From Mycolicibacterium gilvum (GTDB lineage: Bacteria > Actinomycetota > Actinomycetes > Mycobacteriales > Mycobacteriaceae): a DNA stretch of 64,000 bases. The notes under the pieces are model-generated. The model was not told where the DNA came from, did not search any database, and worked only from the letters and a program-made list of their open reading frames with translations. Of the stretch, positions 7,652-17,631 are shown piece after piece. Position numbers and translations under genes: made by a program. The stretch covers positions 4,960,001 to 5,024,000 of the forward strand of contig NZ_UGQM01000001.1 in assembly GCF_900454025.1 (NCBI RefSeq), given 5' to 3'. The first letter of the stretch is position 1, and each line of letters opens with the position of its first letter.

Positions 7652-10281
7652 CCGGGCAGATAGTTCTGCAGCAGGGCCACGGGCAGCCCGTTCGCGGTCG
7701 TGATCCCCTTCAGCGCGGCGATACTCGCCACCTTGGGGATGCGTTCGAGCTCGGGTGTGTCCGGGTCCGACCCGTACAGACCGAACTGCAGGTCGTAGCC
7801 CTCCGACCATTCCAGGTTGTCGACGAACGACCAGTAGGTGTAGCCGCGGATGTCCAACCCGTGCGCCACCAGATCCTGAACCACCGCGACGTGGTTGACC
7901 AGGTACGGCGGCCGCTTGGCATCCCCGGCGTCGGCGATGCCGTTCTCGGTGACCCACAACGGTTTCCCGTACGAGGCGGCGACTTCGAGCACCTCCCGGA
8001 AACCGCCGGGATCGATCGGCTGGTTGAAGTCGCTGCAGGTGGTCTCCTCGGCCGAGCACCTGATCGGGAAGCCGCGCAGGAACGGGAATCCCGGCAGCGG
8101 TGCGACACCGAAACCGACCATCGGCTGCGATCCGTAGTACTGCACGCCGAGGAAGTCGACCTTGTCGGCCATGTCGGGGCGGATCTCGTCGGCGGATTTG
8201 ATCCCGTCGAAGTCCAGGTCGATCCATCCGTCGATCACCGCGTTCGGGAACCAGTGGTTGTAGTAATGGTTCCAGGCCTCGGCCGCCCCGACGTCGAGTG
8301 CGTTGACGGGGTTGGCGGGCCGCGCCGGGATCATGTTGTGGGTGAATCCGACGAATGCCGCCGGGCCGCCCTCGACCGCGGAGGTGGTGTCCCACGCGTG
8401 GATGGCGTCGTATGCCGCGACGTGACCGATCGCCTGGTTCACCAGGAACGTCGAGGCGAGATCGGGTCGCAGCACCCCCGGCGGCCAGTTCGGCACCACC
8501 CACGAGATCGCCAGGAACTCGGTCAGCACCGGCGGGAACGGCTCGTTGAGCGTCGCCCAGTTGTCGACCTGATCGCCGTACTTCCACGCCAGATACGCGG
8601 CGTACTTCTCGAACTCGACGGCGGTCTCCGTGGACAGCCAGCCGGCCGCGGCGACGGGCAGACCGAGTTGGATCAACGGGCGCGCGAGGACGGGATCGTG
8701 CACCCACACCGGCAGCGTGAAGTGGTTGACGGTGACCATCGGGTCGAGTCCGTGGAAGCGCAGCGCAGCGAACACATCCCGGTAGTGCGCGACCTCGTCG
8801 GCGTTCGCGAGGGCGTCGAGTGCCTGCAGGTCGGCCAGGCTGACCGTCCCCCCTTCATCCGAGATATCCACCGAGGCAGTCGAATCCGGGAATATCCGAC
8901 TCCATTCGATGCCCATCCGGAAGGTGTTGACGCCCAGTTCCTCACGGGCCAACCGGGCGTCGTCCTCGTAGGAGACATACGCGCCGGGCCCGTTCTCCGG
9001 TACTCCCTTCACCAGACCGAGCAACCTGTTGAGCGGGTCGTGCACCCAGCGGTACCAGTCCGACCCGGTGTCCGCCGGCGAGCCGGGGCCACCCTCGGCC
9101 TGGAATCCCGAATGCGCGACGCCCCACTTGAAGCCGTCGGGCAGCGACAGGTCGATACCGTCGACGGGTTCGACCGTGACGGTGATGGTGCGTGTGATGC
9201 CGTGCCCCCCACCGGGGTTCAGAAAGCTCCCGAGGATCGGCACGAACTGCAGCCAGCCGAGAAGCCCGTGCACGTGCAGGCCCGCCGCATCGTCGGTGAC
9301 GGCGACGGTGAACTCGTCGGTTCCACCGACCGCGGCCATCGCGTTCATCGGCCGGTAGACGAAGTTTCCGTCGGCGTCCACCGTGACCTCCCCGCCGAAA
9401 CGAGGCCTGCCGATCACCTCGTAGGTGAGCGGGTCGCCGTCGCGGTCCTCGACGCCGACGTTGCCGGTGATCACGACGTCACCGTCGACCAGGCTCTGCG
9501 TGTAGGGCAGCGGGTTGTCGACTTCGTCGGGCGTGCTGTTGAACAGCTCGCGCCGTACCCACGCCAGCAGCCCCCAGGCCGACGGATCACCGGGCGGCGG
9601 GGGCGGGCCCGCCGCGAACGGGTGGAACAGCGCGTCGACGACGCTGACGGCGAGATCCACCACGTAGGTCACCGCGCCCCGCAGATCGAATGCGGTGGGC
9701 CACGGACGCCAGGACGGCACCCGGGGCGGGTCGACGGTCACCTCTGTGGTGACGACGGCCGTGGGCCCGGCACCGGACGGCACAGCGGCGGTCGCGACAT
9801 CGGTTGCGGCAGCAGCGTCCGCGTCGGGGTCTGCGTCGGGGTCTGCGTCGGTGTCCGCGCCGGTGTCCGCCCAGGCGGCACGCTCCTCGGCCTCGTCGGG
9901 ATCGTCGTCCTCGGCGGACGCATCGCCGGTGGTCCCGCCGGTATCCGGCCCGGACGCGTCGACCGATGCGTCGTCGGGTGCACCGGTCTCCCCGCCGGTC
10001 TCGGGCGTTGCGTCGTCCTGCGCTTGCGCGTCCCGGTCCTCGGCGCCCCCGCCCTCCGCGTCGTCACGACCGCCGGCGCGATCGCGCGCGGGCTTGGACG
10101 GGGACGCCGCCTGGCGATCCTGCGATGACGTTCGCGCAGTGGATGATTCAGCCCCCGCCGACGCGGACGACCCCGAATCCTCGGTGGCCCAGGCCACGCC
10201 GGAGCCGGTGACGAGCGCGGCCCCGACACCGAGCGCCACCGCAAGACCACCGACCCGACCGACGAACTGCGCAGAATCCAT
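7648..10281 (-). CDS. Secreted GH1 beta-glycosidase with acidic linker and cadherin-like module
   Basis: I start at ATG 10281 (877 aa), because the signal peptide MDSAQFVGRVGGLAVALGVGAALVTGSGVAWA follows directly; the open frame runs 79 codons further upstream with no signal-like sequence. After cleavage near residue 32 comes an acidic, Ala/Asp/Glu-rich linker to about 190. Next is the LAWVRRELF and RDGDPLTYEV module shared with two other proteins of this window. The GH1 domain spans about 378-875. It begins DLSLPDGFKWGVAHSGFQAEGG, has acid/base Glu580 in TLNEPFP and nucleophile Glu779 in WVTENG. Likely hydrolyses beta-glycosides outside the membrane; the natural substrate is unknown. This gene is an addition between the Rv0887c-like and fprB genes. 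Confidence 0.88.
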   Translation of the reverse strand: MDSAQFVGRVGGLAVALGVGAALVTGSGVAWATEDSGSSASAGAESSTARTSSQDRQAASPSKPARDRAGGRDDAEGGGAEDRDAQAQDDATPETGGETGAPDDASVDASGPDTGGTTGDASAEDDDPDEAEERAAWADTGADTDADPDADPDADAAAATDVATAAVPSGAGPTAVVTTEVTVDPPRVPSWRPWPTAFDLRGAVTYVVDLAVSVVDALFHPFAAGPPPPPGDPSAWGLLAWVRRELFNSTPDEVDNPLPYTQSLVDGDVVITGNVGVEDRDGDPLTYEVIGRPRFGGEVTVDADGNFVYRPMNAMAAVGGTDEFTVAVTDDAAGLHVHGLLGWLQFVPILGSFLNPGGGHGITRTITVTVEPVDGIDLSLPDGFKWGVAHSGFQAEGGPGSPADTGSDWYRWVHDPLNRLLGLVKGVPENGPGAYVSYEDDARLAREELGVNTFRMGIEWSRIFPDSTASVDISDEGGTVSLADLQALDALANADEVAHYRDVFAALRFHGLDPMVTVNHFTLPVWVHDPVLARPLIQLGLPVAAAGWLSTETAVEFEKYAAYLAWKYGDQVDNWATLNEPFPPVLTEFLAISWVVPNWPPGVLRPDLASTFLVNQAIGHVAAYDAIHAWDTTSAVEGGPAAFVGFTHNMIPARPANPVNALDVGAAEAWNHYYNHWFPNAVIDGWIDLDFDGIKSADEIRPDMADKVDFLGVQYYGSQPMVGFGVAPLPGFPFLRGFPIRCSAEETTCSDFNQPIDPGGFREVLEVAASYGKPLWVTENGIADAGDAKRPPYLVNHVAVVQDLVAHGLDIRGYTYWSFVDNLEWSEGYDLQFGLYGSDPDTPELERIPKVASIAALKGITTANGLPVALLQNYLPG

Positions 10282-10420
10282 GAATCTGGAATACCGCCGC
10301 CGCGCCGCACGGTGGGCGGATTGACCAAACCCGTCATTTTGTCGGACCCCGTCGGCGCCTACGCGGCATACTTGCCGCACTGCGCCGCGTCCGACGGCAT
10401 CCGACGCGAGGTGACGATCT

Positions 10421-11197
10421 GTGCTCTGGCTCCTCCAAGTGCCCCCGCCCATTCTGGTCACGCTGTGGGTCGTCGGCATCGTCGGACTGTCGATCGGCGG
10501 CCTCGTCGTCTTCCGCAAGGCGGTGTCTCAGACCCGGCTGGAGAACGCGAATGCCGTGTCGGGTTCGGTGTTCCAGCTCGCCGGGGTTCTCTACGCCGTG
10601 CTCGTCGGGTTCGTCGTCGTCGTGGTGTGGGAACAGTTCTCCGACGCCGAGGACGCCAGCGCGCTCGAGGCCAGTGCCGTGACCGACCTCCTCCGCGATT
10701 CCGCGGCCCTGCCCGCCGAATCGCGGTCGCTCATCGAGGAGAGCCTGATCCGGTACACCAGAACGGTCATCGACGAGGAGTTCCCCCTCATGCACCGCGG
10801 CGAGCATGTCGACGAGCGGTCCGATGCGCTCGACGCCGTGTGGCAGACGTACCTGACGGTGCAACCCCAGACGCGCAACGAGATCGCGTTCTTCGACCAC
10901 GCCATCGTCCGACTCAACGATCTGGGGGCCGCACGCAAGATGCGGGTCGCCACCGGTGATGCCTATGTGCCGGGCGAACTCTGGATCCTGCTCATCGGTG
11001 GCGGCGGCGTGATGATGGCCTTCACGTTCCTGTTCGGCACCCCGGATCTGCTCGTGCACTCACTGGCCGTGGGACTCACGTCGGCGCTGCTGGCCTTCGT
11101 GCTGTACCTGATCTTCGCTCTCGAGCATCCCTACGTCGGTGCGCTGTCGGTGCAACCCACCGCGTTCGTGCACGCCCTGCAGTACTCGTCGGGGTGA
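10421..11197 (+). CDS. DUF4239 membrane protein (bestrophin-like)
   Basis: A 258-aa membrane protein with two hydrophobic segments near the N-terminus (LVTLWVVGIVGLSIGGLVVF; VFQLAGVLYAVLVGFVVVVVWEQF) and two near the C-terminus (ELWILLIGGGGVMMAFTFLFG; VGLTSALLAFVLYLIFALEHPYVG). Between them is a soluble helical region. The closing LEHPYxG is typical of DUF4239. Some relatives are described as bestrophin-like, suggesting anion transport, but no function can be read from sequence. Start is GTG with GAGG 10 nt upstream. It is divergent from the GH1 gene and convergent with fprB. Confidence 0.8.
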   Translation: MLWLLQVPPPILVTLWVVGIVGLSIGGLVVFRKAVSQTRLENANAVSGSVFQLAGVLYAVLVGFVVVVVWEQFSDAEDASALEASAVTDLLRDSAALPAESRSLIEESLIRYTRTVIDEEFPLMHRGEHVDERSDALDAVWQTYLTVQPQTRNEIAFFDHAIVRLNDLGAARKMRVATGDAYVPGELWILLIGGGGVMMAFTFLFGTPDLLVHSLAVGLTSALLAFVLYLIFALEHPYVGALSVQPTAFVHALQYSSG

Positions 11198-11209
11198 CCC
11201 GCGGGCCGG

Positions 11210-12883
11210 TCAGCGTCGCAACGCAGCCAGCACGCGCCGGTGGATCGGCGGCGCCGGGGCGTTCGCGGCGACCTCGACCATCTCCGCGACCGAGGTGAAC
11301 TTCTCGCGCGGACGGACGCCGGCGCCGCGCGCGATCTCGGCCTCGTCGATCGCCTTCCAGCCGGCGGTGCCGATCACCGCCGGCCGGCGCCCGCGGACGA
11401 AATGCTCCAGCGCCGCACCGCGGTGGACCGGATCGGCGAGCAGACCGTCGTTGTAGTCGGCGACCAGGTTGTGCACGGTCTCGGCGGCACAGGACTTGTT
11501 GGTGCCGATGAACCCGGTCGGGCCGCGCTTGATCCATCCCGCGACGTAGCTACCGCGCACCGGGTCTGCGCCGGCGATCACCCGTCCGCCGTCATTGGGC
11601 ACCACGGCGGCATCGGCGTCGAAAGGCAGCCCGCGAATCGGTGTGCCGCGGTAGCCGATGGAGGTCAGGACGAGCCCGGCGGAGATCTCCACCACTTCGT
11701 CGCCGCCGGTCACGGTGAACTCCACCCCCGCCGCGCGGGCGTCGCCGGTGATCCGCCGCGGGGTCAGCTGGTAGGCCAGCCGGATGCGCGGCCGGGTCAC
11801 CGGCGCGGTCGTGTCGCCGAGTGTGGACAGGATCTCCAGCTTGTTTCGGGTCAGCGGATCGGTCGCCTCCGCCAGCTCCGCCAGGACGCTGTCGTGGTCG
11901 GCGGGATCGAGGACCACGTCGCACGACGAGGTCAGCCCGATCAGCTCGGGCAGCGTGAACGCCGACGCGGCCGGGCCTCGGCGGGCTGCGACGACGACCT
12001 CCCGCACCTGCGAGTCGCGCAACCGCGCGAGCGCGTGGTCGGCGATGTCGGTGCGCGCCAACGCATCCGGGTCGGTGGTCAGGATCCGGGCGACGTCGAG
12101 CGCGACGTTGCCGTTACCGATGACGACGACGCGCTCGGTGTGCAGATCCACCCGCAGATCGGCGGCCTCGGGATGCCCGTTGTACCAGGCGACCAGGTCG
12201 GTGGCCGTCGCGGTGCCGGGCAGCTCCATGCCGTCGATGTCCAGTCGCCGATCGCTGGGCGCACCGACGGCGTAGAGCACGGCATGGTGGTAGCGCAGCA
12301 GCTCGTCGTGGGTGAGGTCCGAGCCCACCTCGGTGTTCAGGAAGAACGTGAAGCCGGGCTTGTCGGCGATCGTGTCGAACAGCTCGGTGACGCGCTTGGT
12401 GTGCTGGTGATCGGGCGCGACGCCGGCCCGCACCAGCCCGTAGGGCGTCGGCAGTTTCTCGAAGACGTTCACCCGCACGTCGGGTTGGGTCAGCAGTTCG
12501 TCGGCGGCATACATCGCCGCGGGGCCGGACCCGACGATCGCGACGGTCAGCGGCCCGCCCGACTTCCGGTGCACGACAGGAGCTTCGAGCACCGGCGCGA
12601 GTTTCGACGTCGGCGGCAGCTTGCCCTCGCGCTTCGGGTAGAACGCCGCGTTGAGTTCGACGAAGGGCAACTGCTCGGGGGTGAGCTTCGAATCAGGCGC
12701 GATGGCCCCGACCGGACATGCCGACACACAGGCACCGCAGTCGACACAGGCGACCGGATCGATGTAGAGCATCTCCGCGGTCGCGAAGCCGGGTTCGTCC
12801 GGCGACGGGTGGATGCAGTTGACCGGACACGCGTAGACGCAGGACCCGTCGCTGCAGCACGACTGGGTGATCACATGGGGCAT
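11210..12883 (-). CDS. fprB: Ferredoxin/ferredoxin-NADP reductase fusion
   Basis: Transfers electrons between NADPH and ferredoxin. The 557-aa protein begins with a bacterial ferredoxin domain carrying two Cys clusters (SCCSDGSCVYACPVNCIHP and CVDCGACVSACPVGAI). An adrenodoxin-reductase-like FAD/NADP part follows: TVAIVGSGPAAMYAADEL (FAD Rossmann), TPYGLVRAGVAPDHQHTKRV, VVIGNGNVALDVARIL (NADP Rossmann), and YVAGWIKRGPTGFIGTNKSCA near the end. GGAGG lies 8 nt before the ATG. It starts 18 bp after the diiron oxygenase stop, so they probably form an operon. Confidence 0.95.
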   Translation of the reverse strand: MPHVITQSCCSDGSCVYACPVNCIHPSPDEPGFATAEMLYIDPVACVDCGACVSACPVGAIAPDSKLTPEQLPFVELNAAFYPKREGKLPPTSKLAPVLEAPVVHRKSGGPLTVAIVGSGPAAMYAADELLTQPDVRVNVFEKLPTPYGLVRAGVAPDHQHTKRVTELFDTIADKPGFTFFLNTEVGSDLTHDELLRYHHAVLYAVGAPSDRRLDIDGMELPGTATATDLVAWYNGHPEAADLRVDLHTERVVVIGNGNVALDVARILTTDPDALARTDIADHALARLRDSQVREVVVAARRGPAASAFTLPELIGLTSSCDVVLDPADHDSVLAELAEATDPLTRNKLEILSTLGDTTAPVTRPRIRLAYQLTPRRITGDARAAGVEFTVTGGDEVVEISAGLVLTSIGYRGTPIRGLPFDADAAVVPNDGGRVIAGADPVRGSYVAGWIKRGPTGFIGTNKSCAAETVHNLVADYNDGLLADPVHRGAALEHFVRGRRPAVIGTAGWKAIDEAEIARGAGVRPREKFTSVAEMVEVAANAPAPPIHRRVLAALRR

Positions 12884-12901
12884 GGTTGCGGCCTCCGGCA
12901 G

Positions 12902-13930
12902 CTACGCCGCGGTGACGACGTGCCCGCGCGCCGGTTCGCTGCGGTAGCGGCTCGGCGGACCGTCGATCCGGCAGATGCGCCACATCAGCTTGGCGACCGG
13001 GTTCATCAGACCCGTGTCGTGGCAGAGCATCCGCACGTCACCGAACATGTCGCGCAGGAACTGGCGGGCCTCGGGGGTGCCGAAGAAGATCTCCTTCTTC
13101 ACCGAGCGCGGAATGTCGAACTCTTTCCAGAACGACTTCGGCGGCACGATGATCGCCTGGCACAGCACCCGCATGATGATCGGCACGTTCAGTGAGAGCA
13201 GGAACTTCTGCCTGCGGTTGAGGTGCGGCACGCGCTTGCGCAGATACTCGTGGGCGAACGAGATGTGGCGGGCCTCCTCGGCCACATGGATCGCCATCAC
13301 CCTCTCCATGATCGGGTGCAGCGACTTGCCCTCGCGCAGCACGTTCTTCTGCGTGTGGTCGATGGGCTCCTCACCGGCGAGGACTCCGAAGAAGAACGGG
13401 ATCGGCAGCGGCCCGGCCGCCAGCGGGATGAACTGCGACAGCCACTTGAGCACCCGCGGCATGCCGGGCACGTCGGCGCCGATGCGGTTGACCATCTCCT
13501 GGAACATCAGTGTGTGGTTGCACTCTTCGACCGATTCGTGCAGGCAGTACCGATACTCGGGCGACCCGTTGGGCACCCAGAACGCGTAGTTCATCAGTCC
13601 GCGGATCAGGATCGACTCGAAGTGCAGTCCGACCTTGGCGACGTTGGCCTGCCGCCACATGCCGATCTCGATCTGCCGCTCGAGCGGCTGCGCCCGGTAC
13701 CAGGGGTGCTGACCGATCGGGTCGGTCCCCGGCAGGATCCAGCGCTCATCGTTCGGGACCACGGCGAACTCCGGGGAATCCCAGTCGATGTCGGTGTACG
13801 GATTGAAATTGCGCCGCACCGAGCCCTCGGAGAGGGTCGTCAGGGTCTCGACGTACTGCGCGTCGTCGGTGACATCCATGTTCTTGCGCCAACGCCGGAT
13901 CATTCGTGTGCGAGCTTCCTTGACCGCCAT
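12902..13930 (-). CDS. AurF-like diiron oxygenase (Rv0885-like)
   Basis: A 342-aa helical protein of the AurF/p-aminobenzoate N-oxygenase family. Iron-ligand patterns visible are HFESILIRGLMNY, ESVEECNHTLMFQEM and HVAEEARHISFAHEYLRKRVP, giving the Glu and ExxH pairs of a diiron centre. The physiological substrate of the mycobacterial member is not known to me. The next gene, 18 bp on, is fprB, a natural electron donor. The gene is divergent from serC, and a CRP-type site lies between them. GAAGG before the ATG supports the start at 13930. Confidence 0.85.
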   Translation of the reverse strand: MAVKEARTRMIRRWRKNMDVTDDAQYVETLTTLSEGSVRRNFNPYTDIDWDSPEFAVVPNDERWILPGTDPIGQHPWYRAQPLERQIEIGMWRQANVAKVGLHFESILIRGLMNYAFWVPNGSPEYRYCLHESVEECNHTLMFQEMVNRIGADVPGMPRVLKWLSQFIPLAAGPLPIPFFFGVLAGEEPIDHTQKNVLREGKSLHPIMERVMAIHVAEEARHISFAHEYLRKRVPHLNRRQKFLLSLNVPIIMRVLCQAIIVPPKSFWKEFDIPRSVKKEIFFGTPEARQFLRDMFGDVRMLCHDTGLMNPVAKLMWRICRIDGPPSRYRSEPARGHVVTAA

Positions 13931-14037
13931 GCGAAGCCTTCCGTCGGTTTACATCCATCGGCTTGTTGTCCAGAGACAGTACCCGCGGTCCCAGGAATTA
14001 ACCAGGCTTTTTTCCCGGCTGTGTCACGACCAGGTAA

Positions 14038-15240
<1,203 letters not shown>

Positions 15241-15330
15241 CCACTCCCGCGTGTCTGCCGGGTCACGGACTGGTAACGCAGTAGGGTCACCCGAATAACG
15301 GGCAAGGCGCCAGCCCGGAGGAGGACGCAC

Positions 15331-16164
15331 ATGAGGGAACTCAAAGTCGTGGGACTCGACGTCGACGGCACACGCATCATCTGCGAAACCGGCGACTCCG
15401 GCGAGAAGTTCGTCCTCCGCGCCGACGACCGGCTCAAGGCCGCCGTGCGCGGCGACCGGGCCGCTTCGAACCAGACCACGATCGATGTCGAGGTGCCGAA
15501 CATGTTGCGCCCCCGAGAAATCCAGTCCAAGATCCGCGCGGGCGCCTCGGTCGAGCAGATCGCCTCCGCCGCGGGTGTGGACATCGCGCGGGTCGAGCGC
15601 TTCGCGCACCCGGTGCTGCTGGAGCGTTCCCGCGCCGCCGAGCTGGCCACCGCCGCGCACCCGGTACTGGCCGACGGGCCGTCGGTGCTGACCCTGCTGG
15701 AGACCGTCAGTACGGCGCTGATCGCGCGCGGCCTCGACCCCGAAGCCACCACCTGGGACGCGTGGCGCAACGAGGACAGCCGCTGGACCGTGCAGCTGGC
15801 CTGGAAGGCGGGACTGTCGGACAACGTCGCGCACTTCCGGTACGCCCCCGGCGCGCACGGCGGCACCGTCACCGCGTTCGACGACGCCGCCTCCGAGCTG
15901 ATCGACCCGACCTTCGCCCGCCCGCTGCGTCCGCTGGCCCCGGTGGCGCAACTGGCCCTCGGCGAGCCCGACCCGGTGCCCACTCCTGCTCCTGCTCCTG
16001 CTCCTGCTCCTACACCTGCGCCCGCGCCCATCCCCGAGCCGCAGGCCGAGGCACCGGAAGAGACGCCCGCCGCGAAGACCTCCCGTCCCCGCAAGTCGCG
16101 CCCTGCCGTGCCGGCATGGGAGGACGTTCTGCTCGGCGTGCGCTCCAGCGGCGGCCAGCGCTGA
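15331..16164 (+). CDS. sepH: Septation protein SepH
   Basis: A 277-aa DUF3071/SepH protein, which in Actinobacteria interacts with FtsZ during septation. The N-terminal domain (MRELKVVGLDVDGTRIICE to about residue 110) contains a helix-turn-helix-like stretch, LRPREIQSKIRAGASVEQIASAAGVDIARVERFAHPV. A TTWDAWRNEDSRWTVQLAWKAG block follows. A Pro-Ala-rich tail (about 215-245) is encoded by a six-base tandem repeat. The C-terminus is RPAVPAWEDVLLGVRSS, conserved in the family. GGAGGAGG lies upstream of the ATG. Confidence 0.9.
   Translation: MRELKVVGLDVDGTRIICETGDSGEKFVLRADDRLKAAVRGDRAASNQTTIDVEVPNMLRPREIQSKIRAGASVEQIASAAGVDIARVERFAHPVLLERSRAAELATAAHPVLADGPSVLTLLETVSTALIARGLDPEATTWDAWRNEDSRWTVQLAWKAGLSDNVAHFRYAPGAHGGTVTAFDDAASELIDPTFARPLRPLAPVAQLALGEPDPVPTPAPAPAPAPTPAPAPIPEPQAEAPEETPAAKTSRPRKSRPAVPAWEDVLLGVRSSGGQR
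15982..16016 (+). repeat. Hexanucleotide tandem repeat in sepH
   Basis: Roughly four and a half uninterrupted copies of CTCCTG, followed by diverged copies, encode the (Pro-Ala)n linker of SepH. Six-base steps keep the frame, so copy number could vary between strains without damage. Confidence 0.7.
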
Positions 16165-16182
16165 CGTCGTGACCTGAGCGTC

Positions 16183-16455
16183 TCAGATCGACGCGCCGGC
16201 CATGGCCAGCAGCGCGATCCACGAGCCCGCCACCCCGACCCCGGCACCCAGAACGAACCAGCGCCATACCGGGACCCTGCGCCAACCCCACACCGTGGGC
16301 GCGAGCCCACCGACGGCGATCAGGTTGAGCCCGGCCGCCAGAAGCGGGTGCACACGCGCCAGGCCCACACTGAGCACGATGACCGCGGTGGCGATCACCG
16401 CGGCGACGGACGCGGCCACCGTCAAGCCGGTGGCCCACGGGGTTTCGTCGTTCAC
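16183..16455 (-). CDS. Small membrane protein, DUF2537-like (Rv0882-like)
   Basis: A 90-aa protein made largely of three hydrophobic segments (GLTVAASVAAVIATAVIVLSVGL; LLAAGLNLIAVGGLAPTVWGW; WFVLGAGVGVAGSWIALLAMAGA). It matches the mycobacterial DUF2537 family in size and layout. No function is known. Its ATG overlaps the stop of the upstream RNA methyltransferase gene by 4 bp, so it is translationally coupled to it. It converges on sepH. Confidence 0.75.
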   Translation of the reverse strand: MNDETPWATGLTVAASVAAVIATAVIVLSVGLARVHPLLAAGLNLIAVGGLAPTVWGWRRVPVWRWFVLGAGVGVAGSWIALLAMAGASI

Positions 16456-17279
16456 CGGTTGCTCCTGTCCCTCTCGTAGAACGCCAGGGCGGCGGCAGTC
16501 GCGACGTTGAGCGAGTCCGTGCCGCGTGCCATCGGAATGCGTACGCGCACATCAGCCGAACGCATCGTGTGCTCCTTCAGGCCCGGTCCCTCGGCGCCGA
16601 CGAGGATCGCGATCCGCTCCTCCGTCAGACCCGACACCGCGTCGGCCAGCGTCGGCACGGTCGGGTCGGGCGTCATCGCGAGAAGCCGGAAGTCGTTGTC
16701 ACGCAGGATGTTCAGATCGGCAGGCCAGTTCGCGGCGCGGGCGAACGGGACCAGCAGCGCGTGACCCATCGACACCCGCACCGCGCGGCGGTACAGCGGG
16801 TCGGCACATCCTGAGCCGAAGATGACCGCGTCGACGCCCAGCCCTGCAGCGTTGCGGAACACCGATCCGAGGTTCTCGTGATCGTTGACCCCTTCGAGGA
16901 CCGCGACGGTGCGCGCGCCGTCGAGAACCTCGGCCACGGTGAGCTCCGGGGCACGCGACGCCGAGGCCAGCACGCCCCGGTTCAGATGGAATCCGATCGC
17001 TTCGGCCATCACCTCGGCGGTGGCCCGGTAGAACGGCGCGGCGAGACCGTCGAGGTCGGTCCCGAGTTCGGTCAGACGGCGGTCGGTGCCCAGTAGCGCC
17101 CGGGGCACGAAGCGGGACGCCAGCATTCGCTGCACCACCAGAACCCCTTCGGCGATGACCAGGCCCTTGCCGCTCGGCAGATCCGGCCTGCGATCGACAC
17201 TGTTGAGATCACGGAAGTCGTCGAGCCTGGGGTCCGCGGGATCGGTGATGTCGACCACGTCGAGCACGGCACCACTCAC
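16452..17279 (-). CDS. SpoU/TrmH-family RNA 2'-O-methyltransferase
   Basis: A 275-aa SPOUT methyltransferase. The SAM-binding trefoil-knot motifs are clear: VLEGVNDHENLGSVFRNAAGLGVDAVIFG, AILVGAEGPGLKEHTM and VRIPMARGTDSLNVATAAALAFYE. The N-terminal part (VDRRPDLPSGKGLVIAEGVLVVQRML) is the usual substrate-binding domain. I start at GTG 17279 (VSGAVLDVVDITDPADPRLDDF), since the 31 codons upstream look non-coding. Predicted to 2'-O-methylate rRNA or tRNA; the target nucleotide is unknown. Coupled to the downstream DUF2537 gene. Confidence 0.88.
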   Translation of the reverse strand: MSGAVLDVVDITDPADPRLDDFRDLNSVDRRPDLPSGKGLVIAEGVLVVQRMLASRFVPRALLGTDRRLTELGTDLDGLAAPFYRATAEVMAEAIGFHLNRGVLASASRAPELTVAEVLDGARTVAVLEGVNDHENLGSVFRNAAGLGVDAVIFGSGCADPLYRRAVRVSMGHALLVPFARAANWPADLNILRDNDFRLLAMTPDPTVPTLADAVSGLTEERIAILVGAEGPGLKEHTMRSADVRVRIPMARGTDSLNVATAAALAFYERDRSNR

Positions 17280-17358
17280 GCGGATTCGGCGGGACCGGCG
17301 GCTGGCACAGCGGTAGACACTACCCACCGGCCGCGGGTGGTCGTTTAGGTTGGACGCG

Positions 17359-17610
17359 ATGAACGCCGACACCGAGCCTCAGCCGCCCCCGCTCCCCGCG
17401 GCGCTGCTCGCGCCGTGGCCGGTCATCGTGGTCATCACGTGCGGCTGGGTGGTCGCCGCACTGCTCGCGTTCACCGTCGACGGGCTCCACGACTGGCGGC
17501 CGATCACCGTCGCGGGGCTGGGCGTCGGCGTGCTTGGCACATCGATCTTTCTGTGGCAACGTCACTCCGCGCGTCGGGGCCACCGAGGCGCCCAGCGCGG
17601 CTTGAACTGA
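17359..17610 (+). CDS. Small membrane protein, DUF2530-like (Rv0879c-like)
   Basis: An 83-aa protein with two hydrophobic helices (WPVIVVITCGWVVAALLAFTV and ITVAGLGVGVLGTSIFLWQRH) and a basic C-terminus (RRGHRGAQRGLN). It fits the DUF2530 family. Function unknown. A TTG at 17350 is in frame, but AGG spacing favours the ATG at 17359. It precedes the SRPBCC gene by about 20 bp on the same strand. Confidence 0.7.
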   Translation: MNADTEPQPPPLPAALLAPWPVIVVITCGWVVAALLAFTVDGLHDWRPITVAGLGVGVLGTSIFLWQRHSARRGHRGAQRGLN

Positions 17611-17631
17611 TCAGCACACGAGGAGAAGCCC

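Noticed and set aside
7579-10128. An 849-codon plus-strand frame overlapping the GH1 gene
   Set aside because: Antisense to a protein with intact GH1 catalytic motifs; composition is typical of a shadow frame.
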